Source of the DNA: Neoarius graeffei
Taxonomy: Eukaryota; Chordata; Actinopteri; Siluriformes; Ariidae
Length of the DNA: 64,000 nucleotides
Direction of reading: 5' to 3'
Assembly (NCBI RefSeq): GCF_027579695.1
Contig: NC_083571.1
Span: 90,983,388-91,047,387, forward strand
The first letter of the stretch is position 1. Each line of letters starts with the position of its first letter. Of the stretch, positions 1 through 11,363 are shown piece after piece. Under the pieces are notes generated by a model. That model made no database searches, was not told the origin of the DNA, and saw nothing but the letters and a program-made list of their open reading frames with translations. The position numbers were made by a program, and so were the translations under genes.

Positions 1-130
1 TTAGTTGTTTCAACTTTAAAAAGTTAGTAACCAGACTGCCTTAAAATTTTGGGTTCATTGAAACTCATATAGTAAGTTCACACAATGCTAATTGATTGCC
101 TCATTGTGCTAACTTACTATATGAATTTCA

Positions 131-3100
131 TCTCATCTCATCTCATTTTCTTCAGCTTACCCGGGGCTGGGTCGCGGAGGCAGCAGTCTGAGCATGGAAG
201 CCCAAACTTCCCTCTCCCCAGACACCTCAGCCAGCTCCTCGGGAAGAACACTGAGGCGTTCCCAGGCCAGCCAAGAGGCATAGTCCCTCCAGCGTTTCCT
301 GGGTCTTCCCCGGGGCCTCCTCCTGGGGGGACATGCCTGGAACACCTCCCCAGGGAGGGATCCAGGAGGCATCCAAAAGAGATGCCCGAGCCACCTCAGC
401 TGATTCCTCTCGATGTGGAGGAGCAGCGGCTCTACTCCAAGCTCCTCCCAAGTGACTGTGCTTCTTACCCGATCTCTAAGGGAGCGCCCAGCCACCCTGC
501 AAAGGAAACTCATTTCGGCCACTTGTATCCGCGATCTTGTTGTTTCGGTCATTACCCAAAGCTCATGACCATAGGTGAGAGTCGGAACATAGATTGACCG
601 GTAAATCAAGAGCTTCGCTTTTTGGCTCAGCTCCTTCTTCACCACGACGGACCAGTAAAGCGACCGCATCACTGCGGAGGCTGCACCGATCCGCCTGTCG
701 ATCTCACGCTCCATCCTTCCCTCACTCGTGAACAAGATCCCGAGATACTTAAACTCCTCCACTTGAGGCAGGACTTCTCCACCAACCTGAAGAGGGCAAG
801 CCACCCTTTTCCGGTCGAGAACCATGGCCTCAGACTTGGAGGTGCTGATTCTCATCCCAGCCGCTTCACACTTGACTGCAAACCACCCCAGTGCATGCTG
901 AAGGTCCTGGATTGAAGAAGCCAACAGGACAACATCATCCGCAAAAAGCAGAGATGAAATCCTGTGGTTCCCAAACAGGATTCCCTCCAGCCCCTGGCTG
1001 CACCTAAAAATTCTGTCCATAAAAATTATGAACAGAACCGGTGACAAAGGGCAGCCCTGCTGGAGTCCAACGTGCACTGGGAACAGGTCTGACTTACTGC
1101 CGGCAATGCGAACCAGACTCCTGCTCCGTTCATACAGGGACCGGACAGCCCTTGGCAAAGAGCCCTGAACCCCATACTCCTGAAGCACCCCCCACAGGAT
1201 ACCATGAGGGACACGGTTGAATGCCTTCTCCAGATCCACAAAGCACATGTGGACTGGTTAGGCAAACTCCCATGAACCCTCAAGCACCCTATGAAGGGTA
1301 TAGAGCTGGTCCAGTGTTCCATGACCAGGACAAAAACCGCATTGTTCCTCCTGGATCTGAGGTTCGGATATTGGCCGAATTCTCCTCTCCAGTACCCTGG
1401 AGTAAACCTTCCCGGGGAAGCTGAGAAGTGGGATTCCCCTATAATTGGAGCACATTCTCCAGTCCCATTTCTTAAAAAGAGGGACCACCACCCCGATCTG
1501 CCACTCCAGAGGCACTGTCCCCGACCACCACACGATGTTGCAGAGGCATGTAAGCCAAGACAACCCCACAACATCTAGAGACTTGAGATACTCAGGGCGG
1601 ATCTCATCCACCCCCAGTGCCTTGCCACCGAGGAACTTGCAAACCACCTCAGTGACTTTGGTTTGTGTAATGGACGAGTCCACCTCTGAGTCATCAGCCT
1701 CTGCTTCCTCAATGGAAGATGTGATGGTGGGATTGAGGAGATCCTCAAAGTATTCCTTCCACCGCCCGACAATATCCCCAGTCAAGGTCAACAGCTCCCC
1801 ACCCACACTGTAAACAGTGTTGGCAGAGTACTGCTTCCCCCTCCTGAGGTGCCAGATGGTTTGCCAGAATTTCCTCGAGGCCGACCGATAGTCCTCCTCC
1901 ATGGCCTCACCGAACTCCTCCCAGTTCCGAGTTTTTGCCTCCGCAACTGCTCGAGCTGCGTCACGCCTGGCCTGCCGATACCCATCAGCTGCCTCAGGAG
2001 TCCCAGAGGCCAACATGTCCCAATAGGACTCCTTCTTCAGCTTGATGGCATCCCTTACTTCCGGTGTCCACCACTGGGTTCGGGGATTGCCGCCACGACA
2101 GGCACCGGAGACCTTACGGCCACAGCTCCGAACAGCCGTGTCAACAATGGAGGCAGAGAACATGGTCAACTCAGACTCAATGTCCCCACCTCCCTCGGAA
2201 GCTGGGAGAAGCTCTCCCGGAGGTGGGAGTTAAAGACCTCCCCAACAGAGTGCTCGGCCAGACGTTCCCAGCAGACCCTCACCATACGTTTGGGCCTGCC
2301 AGGTCTGTCCGGATTCCTCCTCCGCCAGTGGATCCAACACACCACCAGGTGGTGATCAGTTGACAGCTCAGCCCCTCTCTTCACCCGAGTGTCCAAGACA
2401 TAGGGCCGGAGATCAGATGAAATGACAACAAAGCCAATCATCAACCTCTGACCTAAGGTGTCCTGGTGCCACGTGCACTTATGGACACTCCTATGCTCGA
2501 ACATGGTGTTTATTATGGACAAACTGTGAATAGCACAGAAGTCCAATAACAAAGCACCACTCGGGTTCAGACCGGGGAGGCCGTTCCTCCCAATCACACC
2601 CCTCCAGATGTCGCTGTCATTGCCCATGTGAGCGTTGAAGTCCCCCAATAGAACAATGGAGTCCCCAGTCTGAGCACCTCTCAGTACCTCTCCCAGGGAC
2701 TTCAAGAAGGCTGGATACTCTATACTGCTATTTGGCCTGTAGGCACAAACAACAGCAAGAGCCCTCTCCCCGACCCGAAGGCGCAGAGAGGCAACCCTCT
2801 CGTTTACTGGGGTAAACTCCAACACATGGCGGCTGAGCTGGGGAGCTATAAGCAAGCCCACACCAGCATGCCGCCGCTCACCGTGGGTGACTCCAGAGAA
2901 GTGGAGAGTCCAGCCCCTCTCGAGGAGCTGGGTTCCGGAGCCCAAGCTGTGCATGGAGGTGAGCCCGACTATCTCTAGCCAGTACCTCTCAACCTCCCAC
3001 ACAAGCTCAGGCTCTTTCACCCCCAGCAAAGTGACATTCCATGTCCCAACAGCTAGCTGCTGTGTTCGGGGATCAGGTCATCGAGGCCCCTGCTTTCAAC

Positions 3101-3492
3101 TGCCGCCCAATCCACACTGCACCAGCCCCCTATGGCTACCTCTGTGGGTGGTGAACCTACAGGAGGTCGGGCCCACATCACCGCTTTGGGCTGAGCCCAG
3201 CCAGGCCCCATGGGCAAAGGCCCAGCCACCAGGTGCTCGCATACGAGCCCCAACCCCGGGCCTGGCTCCAGGGTGGGTCCCCAGCTGTGCCATACCGGGC
3301 AATGTCACGGTCCTTGATTTTTTTATTTCCATAAGGGGTTTTGGTGAACTGCTCTTGGTCTGGTCTGTCACCTAGGACCTGTCTGCCTTGGGAAACCCTA
3401 ACAGGGGCGTAATGCCCCTGACAACATAGCTCCTAGGATCATTCAAGCACACAAACCCCTCCACCACAATAAGGTGGCAGTTCTAGGAGGGG
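131..3492 (-). mobile_element. Rex3 non-LTR retrotransposon (RTE clade), near full length
   Basis: The element is flanked by a 12-bp target duplication, ATATGAATTTCA, at 119-130 and 3493-3504. On the minus strand it ends in a GATGA-type tail (131-147) instead of poly(A), as RTE-clade elements do. It contains, at 1039-1059 and near 1484-1503, two stretches I recall as the binding sites of the widely used Rex3 PCR primers. It codes an apurinic-like endonuclease followed by reverse transcriptase. The 5' end lies near 3492 and carries a short GC hairpin (about 3403-3422). The length (3.36 kb) fits a full-length copy, so this is not the usual 5'-truncated insertion. Confidence 0.93.
157..3056 (-). 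pseudogene. Rex3 endonuclease-reverse transcriptase, broken
   Basis: Read on the minus strand, the endonuclease begins with a GTWNV motif at about 3045. It shows [10 protein letters not shown] (the catalytic GDFN) and STDHHLVV near its C-terminus. The frame then shifts close to 2170-2190. The reverse transcriptase follows with a VDLEKAFNRVPH motif A, QGCPLSPVLF, and the catalytic FADD of motif C. Downstream are LTYGHELWV and a GRPRKRWRDY C-terminal region ending at 157. An in-frame TAA at 1258-1260, just before motif A, is the second break. The frameshift and the stop make this copy inactive. Codon content is otherwise well preserved, so it is not very old. Function by family: target-primed reverse transcription of its own RNA. 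Confidence 0.9.
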
Positions 3493-3562
3493 ATATGAAT
3501 TTCAATTCATTCAAAATTTTAAGGCAGCCCAGTTACTAACTTTTTAAAGTTAAAACAACAAA

Positions 3563-3907
3563 TATTTTTACAGCATATAAATAGCCATTAATAATGGCAA
3601 TAGTTAAGTATTAAAATCTTTGTAATTCATTATGATAATTAATGAAATGATTTACAGTGTTAATAAAGATAATTTCAGTTATGAATTGTCTTCTTGTACA
3701 CAGTGTTAGTTAACCAGCATTTTTTGGGCTATTTAAGTAACTTGGGATGATTTAAGTTATGTGAACGTATTTCTTCTGTTTAACTCCAATTGCCATGACA
3801 AGTTTCAGATATTGAACTCAAACTTGTCTGTTTTCAAGAATAAAATTTAAAATAATTAATTGTTTTGACAACTTGTGCATTTTGCCTATGTTCATCTGAC
3901 TCATATC
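3563..3907. other. AT-rich intergenic stretch
   Basis: AT-rich sequence with no open frame of note and no repeat structure that I can recognise. Confidence 0.5.
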
Positions 3908-4111
3908 CAGAGGCTCCAACTCTCCCGCCGTGGGCAGGAGATCTCCCGCTTTAGGGAACATTTAGAAAATCTTCCCGACCTCCCGCTGACAACATAAAAA
4001 TCTCCCGCCTTCCCTTACTACACATGATTAGTTAAAAAATATATATAACTTGATACGTTTATGTTGACGAAAATTAATAGTTGACTTTCCACTTTTCGTG
4101 TGTCTGACATT

Positions 4112-4288
4112 GTATGGGTGGACTCAAGTGTGTACCCCACGGTATGTGCCAATTCCCCGGTTGGTACACCGATCAGCGTAACGGGGGGATTGGAGTGAAT
4201 GCCGGAGGCATGCACGCGCAGATCAAGCGCGCATATGAATCAAGTGGAATTCGGTATGCCGCAGGGTACACACTTGAACCCACCCAAT
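4112..4288. repeat. Small inverted repeat / MITE-like element
   Basis: About 22 bp beginning GGGTGGACTCAAGTGTGTAC near 4114 are repeated inverted near 4264-4287. The enclosed 130 bp are GC-richer than the surroundings. No clear target duplication was seen. Confidence 0.45.
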
Positions 4289-5538
4289 GTCTTAGCAGTT
4301 ACCGATAAAGCATACAGATGGCACTATTAATGATACGCACAAGAGAACGAGAAAACCCGCGACACTCAACCATTTTGTTTGTTTTTTTGCGTCTGCATTT
4401 CATCTGCATTTATCATCTGCTCGTCTTTAACTTTTTGTTCTCTTGAATGAGATAATGAAATGAAGTTCCGTTGGTGGAAATGGCGAAAGCTAAACTACAA
4501 AGAAAAAATATCAGAAAATCACCAAGATAAAGTTCGGATCACCCGTCGCCATGTTCGCCAGGGACGAATGGCAGACCATTTTGGATGGCAGCAAGACGAC
4601 CCTATATCTGACAAGGTTAGATCACCAGACCAGACATTAGATTCTAACGAACTTGTCTGACTTTTACAAACTTAGACTTAGAAATAGAATATTATTAGAA
4701 GAACATTAGAGGGTCTACCATTGGCAATTTATAATAGTCATTATTGATATTAACATTGACTTTAGGCATATTAAAGTTTGGTCTATAGTCACTGGATTTA
4801 TCTAGATCTGTTACTATTAATAAGATTTAATCAGAGGTGGAAAGAGTACTAAAATATTATACTCAAGTACAAGTACTGTTACTCTGATTAAAATTTTACT
4901 TAAGTACAAGTAAAGTTACCAGACAAAAAATCTACTCAAGTAAAAGTAAAAAGTAGATCATTTAAAATGTACTTTGAGTAAAAGTAAAACGTGACTTTTA
5001 ACAATGGGTGTTTTCTGCCTCCATTGTGTTGTGCAAAAATGAAAAAGAAGAGGAAACAAGGATATATGTACATCTCAACCCAGATGTTTTATTTAAAGGA
5101 AGTGTATCAAATTGAATGCTTAGGATAATGCTGCATTAAAACTGAGACAAACAAAAAAGGTCAATACACACAGTCATATCGTTTACATCGCCCTGACCAC
5201 ACACAAAGCATTGTACACGAAATATGAAAGTGAAATGTTGCACTGAAATCTCGTAGCTTACCTGTGTGCACAGTGTGTTATTGAACAATTCAATTCAAAC
5301 ATTATTTGTTTTGCTTAGTATTCCTTTCTGGCCTGTTGGATGTAGAATAGTAGGAGGACTGATCACGTCAGGTTGGCGAGCTAACTTGCTTGCATGATTA
5401 GCCAACCGAATAACAGACTAGTTACCATTATGTTATAGTACCAACAGGTTGCTACTTCAACATTAGCAATGCCATCCACTATTTTTGGAATATAACCAGC
5501 CTATTGTCGGTTTTACTATGGAAAGGAAACATTATGAT

Positions 5539-5916
5539 CAGGGGCGCAGATACGTTTTTTGAACTGGGGGGGACAAAGCTGCCAGCAAACCAACCCCAAC
5601 ATGCCTGTCAAACTTGTTGTGGGTAACCATAGCAACCAAGCTCGAGCTCGCAACCTGTGCAGTCTGCGCAGCTCAACCAACCGAATATCAGTCTTTGTTT
5701 TGTTTTATGTGAGTTGTTGCAACTATGTATACACTGCTGTGCACCTCAATAAACCGAATGGTAATTAGTCTTTTGATTTTTCCGTGAGGTTTGCCTTATG
5801 CAAAGAAAGACAGCATAGACGTTTTTTCCTCCCTATAAGTGGGGGGGACCGAACGAGGTGAATTTAAATCTGGGTGGGACGAATCCCACCCGTCCCACCC
5901 TCTATCTGCGGCCGTG
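5539..5916. mobile_element. hAT MITE (GGGCGCAGATA family), copy 1
   Basis: The 378-bp element has imperfect TIRs: CAGGGGCGCAGATA at the left and the inverse of CACGGCCGCAGATA at the right. A perfect 8-bp target duplication ATTATGAT lies at 5531-5538 and 5917-5924. Non-coding. Near-identical copies lie inside the composite elements at 31057, 37642 and 54228. This copy is the only one with an independent insertion site, and it gives the cleanest boundaries. Confidence 0.92.
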
Positions 5917-5942
5917 ATTATGATGCCAATGACAATACTTAC

Positions 5943-6158
5943 CTCAACATGCTTGCGCAGATTAGACGTCGAATTTTTGTATGCCGCAATGGTTGTCTTC
6001 TTGGGCACACATAATCTGCATTGCATAATGAAATTGTCACCCCTTTTCTCTACAAAGCTGAAGTGATCACGTATGTAGGGCCAGGGGTGCACTTCATTAC
6101 TGGAAGAAATTGCGTTTTCTGCAGGGTCGTCCACCACAGGTTCCTCGGTCTCCTCCAT
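5943..6158 (-). pseudogene. BED zinc-finger first exon of a hAT transposase
   Basis: On the minus strand a methionine at 6158 opens an acidic leader. It is followed by a BED-type finger: WPYIRDHF, then CRLC, then a TSNLRKHVE helix supplying the histidine. The frame runs into a strong splice donor, GAG/GTAAGTA, with the GT at 5941-5942, and becomes meaningless beyond it. BED fingers are the N-terminal DNA-binding part of many hAT transposases and of domesticated ZBED proteins. Downstream exons are not recognisable here, so this is a remnant first exon of the hAT at 4832-8212. Confidence 0.8.
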
Positions 6159-8267
6159 GTCCGCAGGGGCCCTTTATCAACACCCGTGGCCCAGGGGCTA
6201 GGCCCCTCATAGGCTACTTGTCAACCCTACCCTTACCGTTGGCCAGGAAAACACTCTTATTTTATTTGCAATACATGTCAAGCATTTACAGTGTAAGCGT
6301 GTAATTAGCCTAGAAGCCTACGATAGGTTACGTTTGGCTCAGCGTAGCTGCGCAAGGCCCACGCTCACATCGCTCAACACATCCGACCACAGAGGGAGAG
6401 AAGAACACGCGCATTATCATTAGAGAGCCGGTTCTGATTATTACCACGGACAGGACAATGATACTGCGTAACTTTCACGCAGGGGCATGGCCAGAGATAA
6501 CCACACAAGCACACGTGTGCTATAATGTAGACCTATGTGTTGTAAACATAAAACACACACACCTACAGACAAGTCCTTTTAAAAAATAAAATACATAAAA
6601 ATAGCTCAGCGGCATGAAAATAAACATTCACTGCAAGTCAAGGTACTTGGCTCGGCGGCCACATGAAACGTAAACACCATGGACAGCGGCCAAACTCATA
6701 ACTCTACAGACCGAAATACACGAAACCAAGTCCTACTAGGGTCTATTTTACCGATCTATGTTCAAGCATCATGCAAGTCTTCCTTCTCCTTGAATAAGAC
6801 CGTGCATTCAACTGCCTTTTTGACATGACTGCATCGGAATACCACTTGCAACAATATTTCACGCACTCCATCAAGAAAAAAGTTAAACATGATGAACACG
6901 GGCATACTGTTTTGAGTATACGATTTTTTTAAAAGAAACTAGCTACATCAAAGTCCTTCAATAAACCCATCCTTTAGCGCAAATGAGCTTAACCTAGTTC
7001 AAAGCATGACGCTAACAGTAGCTGCATAAGGCAAAATCATGTGGGCCTTTCGTCAACAACAAGCCACAGCGGGCAAACATTAATAATCAAGCGTCCTTAC
7101 CTTAAAATGTTGTCTTGACCACAGAACTTCTCAAGTATTTCACTTAAATTCACACAGGTTAACAACACACACAACACAGCTAGCGAGAAATGTGGATATG
7201 CGCTAGCTTTGTACTGCTATTCCCCTCAGTATGCTTACTCTGTCTGCTGCCCAAACTATGAAAATTATAGGCTACAATCTTTTCATCAATTTCTTCAGTA
7301 GATGCCATTTTAGACATTTTATTATCCCCATCGAAATATGCTATTATACTAACAGGATTATAACTCAAATCACACGACACGTATTCAAATCACAACTGAT
7401 TTATTTTACTGTTGGACAGATCATAGCATATCTAGCCTAGCTACACATAGCCTAGCTGCTGGTAGGCTGATAACTGATAAGTAGCTGATATTCTGAACAG
7501 ATTGGTGATCCTTACCTTAAAAAAGTCTGTGACTTTAGGCAATGATTCTATCATTACCTGCATCTCTCTTTTTTTTCCTTTTATGCGCCCCGCTAACATG
7601 TGAACGCTTCATCTTTCAAAGCCTCTAAATTTGTGTCTCAGTAGTCTGCAGTCTTTGGCGCGCTTTCGTGTGTGACGTTACATTTTGTTACATTTTATTC
7701 TGGTACAGTTGTGGGTGTTCGTTTCGCGAACCACATCCACCATGTCTCTTACAGCAGGCTACTGTGCGCTCATTTATTTCTAACCTTATTTCTCTCCGTA
7801 CATTAATGTAGGCCCACGATTCCGACAGTTTATTATTTTATTAATATTACAAGGCCCCTGATTGGCTGTGGCCCAGGGGCTTGAGCCCCCCGAAGCCCCC
7901 CCCTTAAAGCGCCGGTGCATGTCCGCCATCGTCTGTGTGAGACTCGCGCGCTCGACAACTGTCCTAACCGTGATTCATTTCCAGAACGCATTTCCCCTTC
8001 TCCGTTTTAGCCTTTTTTTATTTTTTATTTTATTTTTTTATTCAGTAACGGTTGTGATGTAAAATGTACCGAAGTACACTACTTAAAAGAAAACATACTT
8101 AAGTAAAAGTAAAAGTACACTCTTTAAAAATTACTTGAAAAAGTATAAGTACACAAAAAAGCTACTCAAGTACAGTAACGTGAGTAATGTAATTAGTTAC
8201 TTTCCACCTCTGGATTTAATTGACACGAAATTGACACGAAATGTGATGAATCATTCATATATATATA

Positions 8268-8804
8268 CACTACCATTCAAAAGTTTGGGGTCACCCAGAC
8301 AATTTTGTGTTTTCCATGAAAAGTTACACTCTTATTGACCAACATAAGTTGTAAAATGAATAGAAAATATAGTCAAGACATTTTTCTGGCCTTTTTGAGC
8401 ATTTAATTGACCCTACAAATGTGATGCTCCAGAAACTCAATCTGCTCAAAGGAAGGTCAGTTTTATAGCTTCTCTAAAGAGCTAAACTGTTTTCAGCTGT
8501 GCTAACATGATTGTACAAGGGTTTTCTAATCATCCATTAGCCTTCTGAGGCAATGAGCAAACACATTGTACCATTAGAACACTGGAGTGAGAGTTGCTGG
8601 AAATGGGCCTCTATACACCTATGGAGATATTGCACCAAAAACAATATCTACATTCCATTTGCAGCTAGAATAGTCATTTACCACATTAGCAATGTATAGA
8701 GTGTATTTCTGATTAGTTTAAAGTGATCTTCATTGAAAAGAACAGTGCTTTTCTTTCAAAAATAAGGAAATTTCAAAGTGACCCCAAACTTTTGAACGGT
8801 AGTG
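8268..8804. mobile_element. Tc1/mariner MITE, copy 1
   Basis: The 537-bp element has about 28-bp TIRs (CACTACCATTCAAAAGTTTG at the left, inverse at the right) and lies between TA dinucleotides. Non-coding. A second copy in opposite orientation lies at 10357-10891. Confidence 0.85.
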
Positions 8805-8806
8805 TA

Positions 8807-8845
<39 letters not shown>
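8805..8845. repeat. (AT)n microsatellite
   Basis: About 18 AT units immediately beside the TA target of the Tc1 MITE. Confidence 0.95.
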
Positions 8846-8849
<4 letters not shown>

Positions 8850-8948
8850 TCACCTTCGTGCCTATGGCGCTCAAACTTGTCTCCCTCTGAGCTACTCGCA
8901 GACAGGGAGAATCTCCCTCTTTGCAATTTCCCAAGTTGGAGCCTCTGC

Positions 8949-9225
8949 ATGTCTATAAGTTGAAGTTCAAGTTGTTTAAATGTTTACTCACATTTTTAAG
9001 GCAGCAGGTGAACTTTCATTTCTAAGTTTAACCAACTTTACATTTTTTACAGTGTATTCAAACTTTAATTGTTATGAAACAACATGATCAAAAGCAAACC
9101 AGGTGAAACAGGTGACATTTTTAACAAAAAAAAACACTAAATAATAAAAAATACTGCAAGTCATAAGGTTAAATAACAGTATTCATTAAAAATGTTATTG
9201 AAATATTTCATATTTGCCTCATTAA
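8949..9225. other. Unassigned spacer
   Basis: AT-rich; no gene, repeat or motif that I can support. Confidence 0.5.
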
Positions 9226-10136
9226 GGCGGCGCGGTGGTGTAGTGGTTAGCACTGTCGCCTCACAGCAAGAAAGTTCTGGGTTCAAGCCCAGTGGCCGAT
9301 GGGGGCTTTTCTGTTGCCCCTTTTCCACCAAAGCAGTTCCAGGGCTGGTTCGGGGCCAGTGCTTAGTTTGGAACCGGGTTTTCTGTTTCCACTGGCAAAG
9401 AACTGGCTCTGGGGCCAGAAAAACTGGTTCAAGGCTAGCACCAACTCTCTGCTGGGCCAGAGGAAAGAACTGCTTACGTCAGCGGGGGGGGGCGGAGTTG
9501 TTAAGACCAACAACAATAACAAGATCGCGAAAGATCGCCATTTTTAAGCGGCGAGAAGCAGCAGCTGTACAAACGCGAAGTCATTCATTATTATTATTGT
9601 TGTTGTTGCTGCTGCTGCTTCCGTGTTGTTTTTGCTTCGATATTCGCGCCAAGGTTTATGCAAACGTAGCGACGTAACTGACGTATACAGCGACGTAATG
9701 ACGTATACAGCGACATAACTGACGTATACAGCGACGTAATGACGTGGCACCACGAGCTATGGAAAAGCAAACTGGTTCTCAGCTGGCTTGCAAGTTGAAC
9801 GAGTTGTGAACCAGCACCGGCCCTGAACCAGCCCTGGAACTGATTTGGTGGAAAAGGGGTATGTGTGAAGTTTGCATGTTCTCCTGTATCTGTGTGAGTT
9901 TCCTCTGGGTGCTCTGGTTTCCCCCACAGCCCAAAGACATGCAGGTTAGGCTAATTGGTGGCTCTCAATTGACCATAGGTGTGAATGGTTGTTTGTCTCT
10001 ATGTGTCAGCCCTGCGATGACCTGGCGACTTGTCCAGGGTGTACCCTGCCTCTCACCCATAGTCAGCTGGGCTATGCTCCAGCTTGCCCACGACCCTGCA
10101 CAGGATAAGCGGTTACAGATAATGGATGGATGGATT
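9226..10136 (+). mobile_element. tRNA-derived SINE, ATGG-tail form, split by a MITE
   Basis: The head GGCGGCGCGGTGGTGTAGTGG carries a Pol III A box (TGGTGTAGTGG) and, at about 9280, a B box-like GGTTCAAGCCC. The body (GTTTGCATGTTCTC, AAGACATGCAGGTTAGG, CTTGTCCAGGGTGTACCC) resumes after the inserted element at 9315-9861. It ends in an ATGG repeat tail at 10122-10136. The same SINE occurs at 13790, 21581, 34884, 47144, 53089 and 56987. Confidence 0.9.
9315..9861. mobile_element. Harbinger-like MITE with 35-bp TIRs inside the SINE
   Basis: CCCCTTTTCCACCAAAGCAG and the following 15 bases are repeated inverted at the right end with one mismatch. The insertion duplicated TGT (9312-9314 and 9862-9864), and the SINE reads through once the element and one TGT are removed. 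The 3-bp duplication suggests the PIF/Harbinger group. An internal tandem of GACGTAAC/GACGTATACAGC units fills 9667-9745. No transposase. Confidence 0.8.
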
Positions 10137-10326
10137 ACTGTCTGTTAATGTATATGCTTCATTCTTTCCTCCTGTGAGTATTAAGTATTAATGCATTCTT
10201 ATGTGTGGCCCTTATATTCATGTTACTGGTTCATAAATACTTTTTCTAAAGGAAAGGGCAATTTTTTTTTTAAGAATTTCCTAAATCTGGTGGAGGGTCC
10301 AGAATCCTAACTCCTGTAACCACATA

Positions 10327-11363
10327 CACTACCAGTCAAAAGTCTGGCCACACCTACACTACCGTTCAAAGTTTGGGGTCACTTTGAAATTTCCTTATTT
10401 TTGAAAGAAAAGCACTGTTCTTTTCAATGAAGATCACTTTAAACTAATCAGAAATACACTCTATACATTGCTAATGTGGTAAATGACTTTTCTAGCTGCA
10501 AATGGAATGTAGATATTGTTTTGGTGCAATATCTACATAGGTGTATAGAGGCCCATTTCCAGCAACTATCACTCCAGTGTTCTAATGGTACAATGTGTTT
10601 GCTCATTGCCTCAGAAGGCTAATGGATGATTAGAAAACCCTTGTACAATCATGTTAGCACAGCTGAAAACAGTTTGGCTCTTTAGAGAAGCTATAAAACT
10701 GACCTTCCTTTGAGCAGATTGAGTTTCTGGAGCATCACATTTGTGGGGTCGATTAAATGCTCAAAAAGGCCAGAAAAATGTCTTGACTATATTTTCTATT
10801 CATTTTACAACTTATGGTGGTAAATAAAAGTGTGACTTTTCATGGAAAACACAAAATTGTCTGGGTGACCCCAAACTTTTGAACGGTAGTGTACTCACTC
10901 GTAATTTTCTTTCTTTTTTTTTTGACTACTACATTGTAGAACAATACTGAAGAGATTAAAACTATGAAATAACATCTGGGACATATCTGCAATTATGTGG
11001 TAAACAAGAAAGTTTTTGAAAAAACAGTGTCATATTTTAGCTTTCCACACTATTGGCATTATCTTAACCAGCTTCATGCAGTAGTCACCTTGAATACTTT
11101 TCAATAAACAGCTGTGTCTCATCAAATGTTAACTAGTGGAATTTCTTGCCATGTTTGAGATCAAACAGTAAATAGTAAATAATAAAAATACAGTCAATGG
11201 CCTTATTTGACAACTGTAATAATCCATATTATATCAATAACTGCTCAACTAAGTAAAGAGAAACAACAGTCCATCATTACTTTAAGACATGAAGTGTCTT
11301 TTAATTAATAAAAATAAAGAAAAATCATTGAATTAGGTGTGTCCAGATTTTTAACTGGTACTG
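10327..11363 (+). mobile_element. Tc1-like element, internally deleted
   Basis: Its ends are CACTACCAGTCAAAAGTCTG at the left and an imperfect inverse at the right, between TA dinucleotides (10325-10326 and 11364-11365). Near 11226-11290 it keeps a remnant of the transposase start (AQLSKEKQQSIITLRHE-like), and the frame then fails. A Tc1 MITE (10357-10891) is inserted close to its left end. The body resembles the salmonid-type Tc1 family by sequence style. Confidence 0.75.
10357..10891. mobile_element. Tc1/mariner MITE, copy 2 (inverted)
   Basis: It is the reverse orientation of the element at 8268-8804, with the same TIRs and high identity over 535 bp. TA lies on both sides (10355-10356, 10892-10893). 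It is inserted within another Tc1-type element. Confidence 0.88.

Larger units (their letters stand above)
1..3562. mobile_element. Palindromic foldback DNA element, split by Rex3
   Basis: The first 62 bases and the reverse complement of about 3499-3562 match at roughly 85%, sharing TTTAAAAAGTTAGTAAC and GCTGCCTTAAAATTTTG-like stretches (one mismatch in the latter). The centre (66-124) is itself a near-perfect hairpin, with arms at 66-87 and 103-124. With the insert at 131-3492 and one target duplication removed, about 190 bp remain that fold back on themselves almost completely. No coding capacity. Its superfamily is not identified, and its true left end may lie just outside the window. Confidence 0.75.
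4832..8212 (-). mobile_element. hAT transposon, internally deleted (first family)
   Basis: The termini are CAGAGGTGGAAAG at the left and its inverse CTTTCCACCTCTG at the right. Both ends have subterminal arrays of AAGTAAAAGTA/TACTCAAGTA motifs typical of this fish hAT group. An exact 8-bp target duplication, GATTTAAT, lies at 4824-4831 and 8213-8220. Only one transposase exon is recognisable (5943-6158, minus strand). No catalytic hAT core or dimerisation domain was found between that exon and the left end, so this copy cannot make its own transposase. A second hAT MITE sits in the intron. Confidence 0.88.
3908..8948. mobile_element. Candidate DNA transposon with 14-bp TIRs, heavily nested
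   Basis: CAGAGGCTCCAACT at 3908-3921 recurs exactly, inverted, at 8935-8948. Both ends continue into GGGAGA/TCTCCC-rich subterminal sequence. Removing the nested hAT (4832-8212) and Tc1 MITE (8268-8804) leaves about 1.1 kb. The CAG start is hAT-like, but the 8 bases on either side do not match, so there is no supporting target duplication. A short segment at 4460-4660 (+) has an open frame followed by a possible GT donor (AAG/GTTAGA, about 4616), but I do not recognise it. Confidence 0.4.

Noticed and set aside
85..597. Plus-strand frame of 170 codons at the start of the window
   Set aside because: Shadow of the Rex3 reverse transcriptase on the other strand; no domain.
3908..8948. Firm assignment of the outer nested element to hAT
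   Set aside because: The 14-bp inverted ends match exactly, but the flanking octamers do not duplicate, so the class stays open.
9226..9292. tRNA gene
   Set aside because: A and B boxes belong to the SINE head; the sequence does not fold into a complete cloverleaf and is part of a dispersed repeat.
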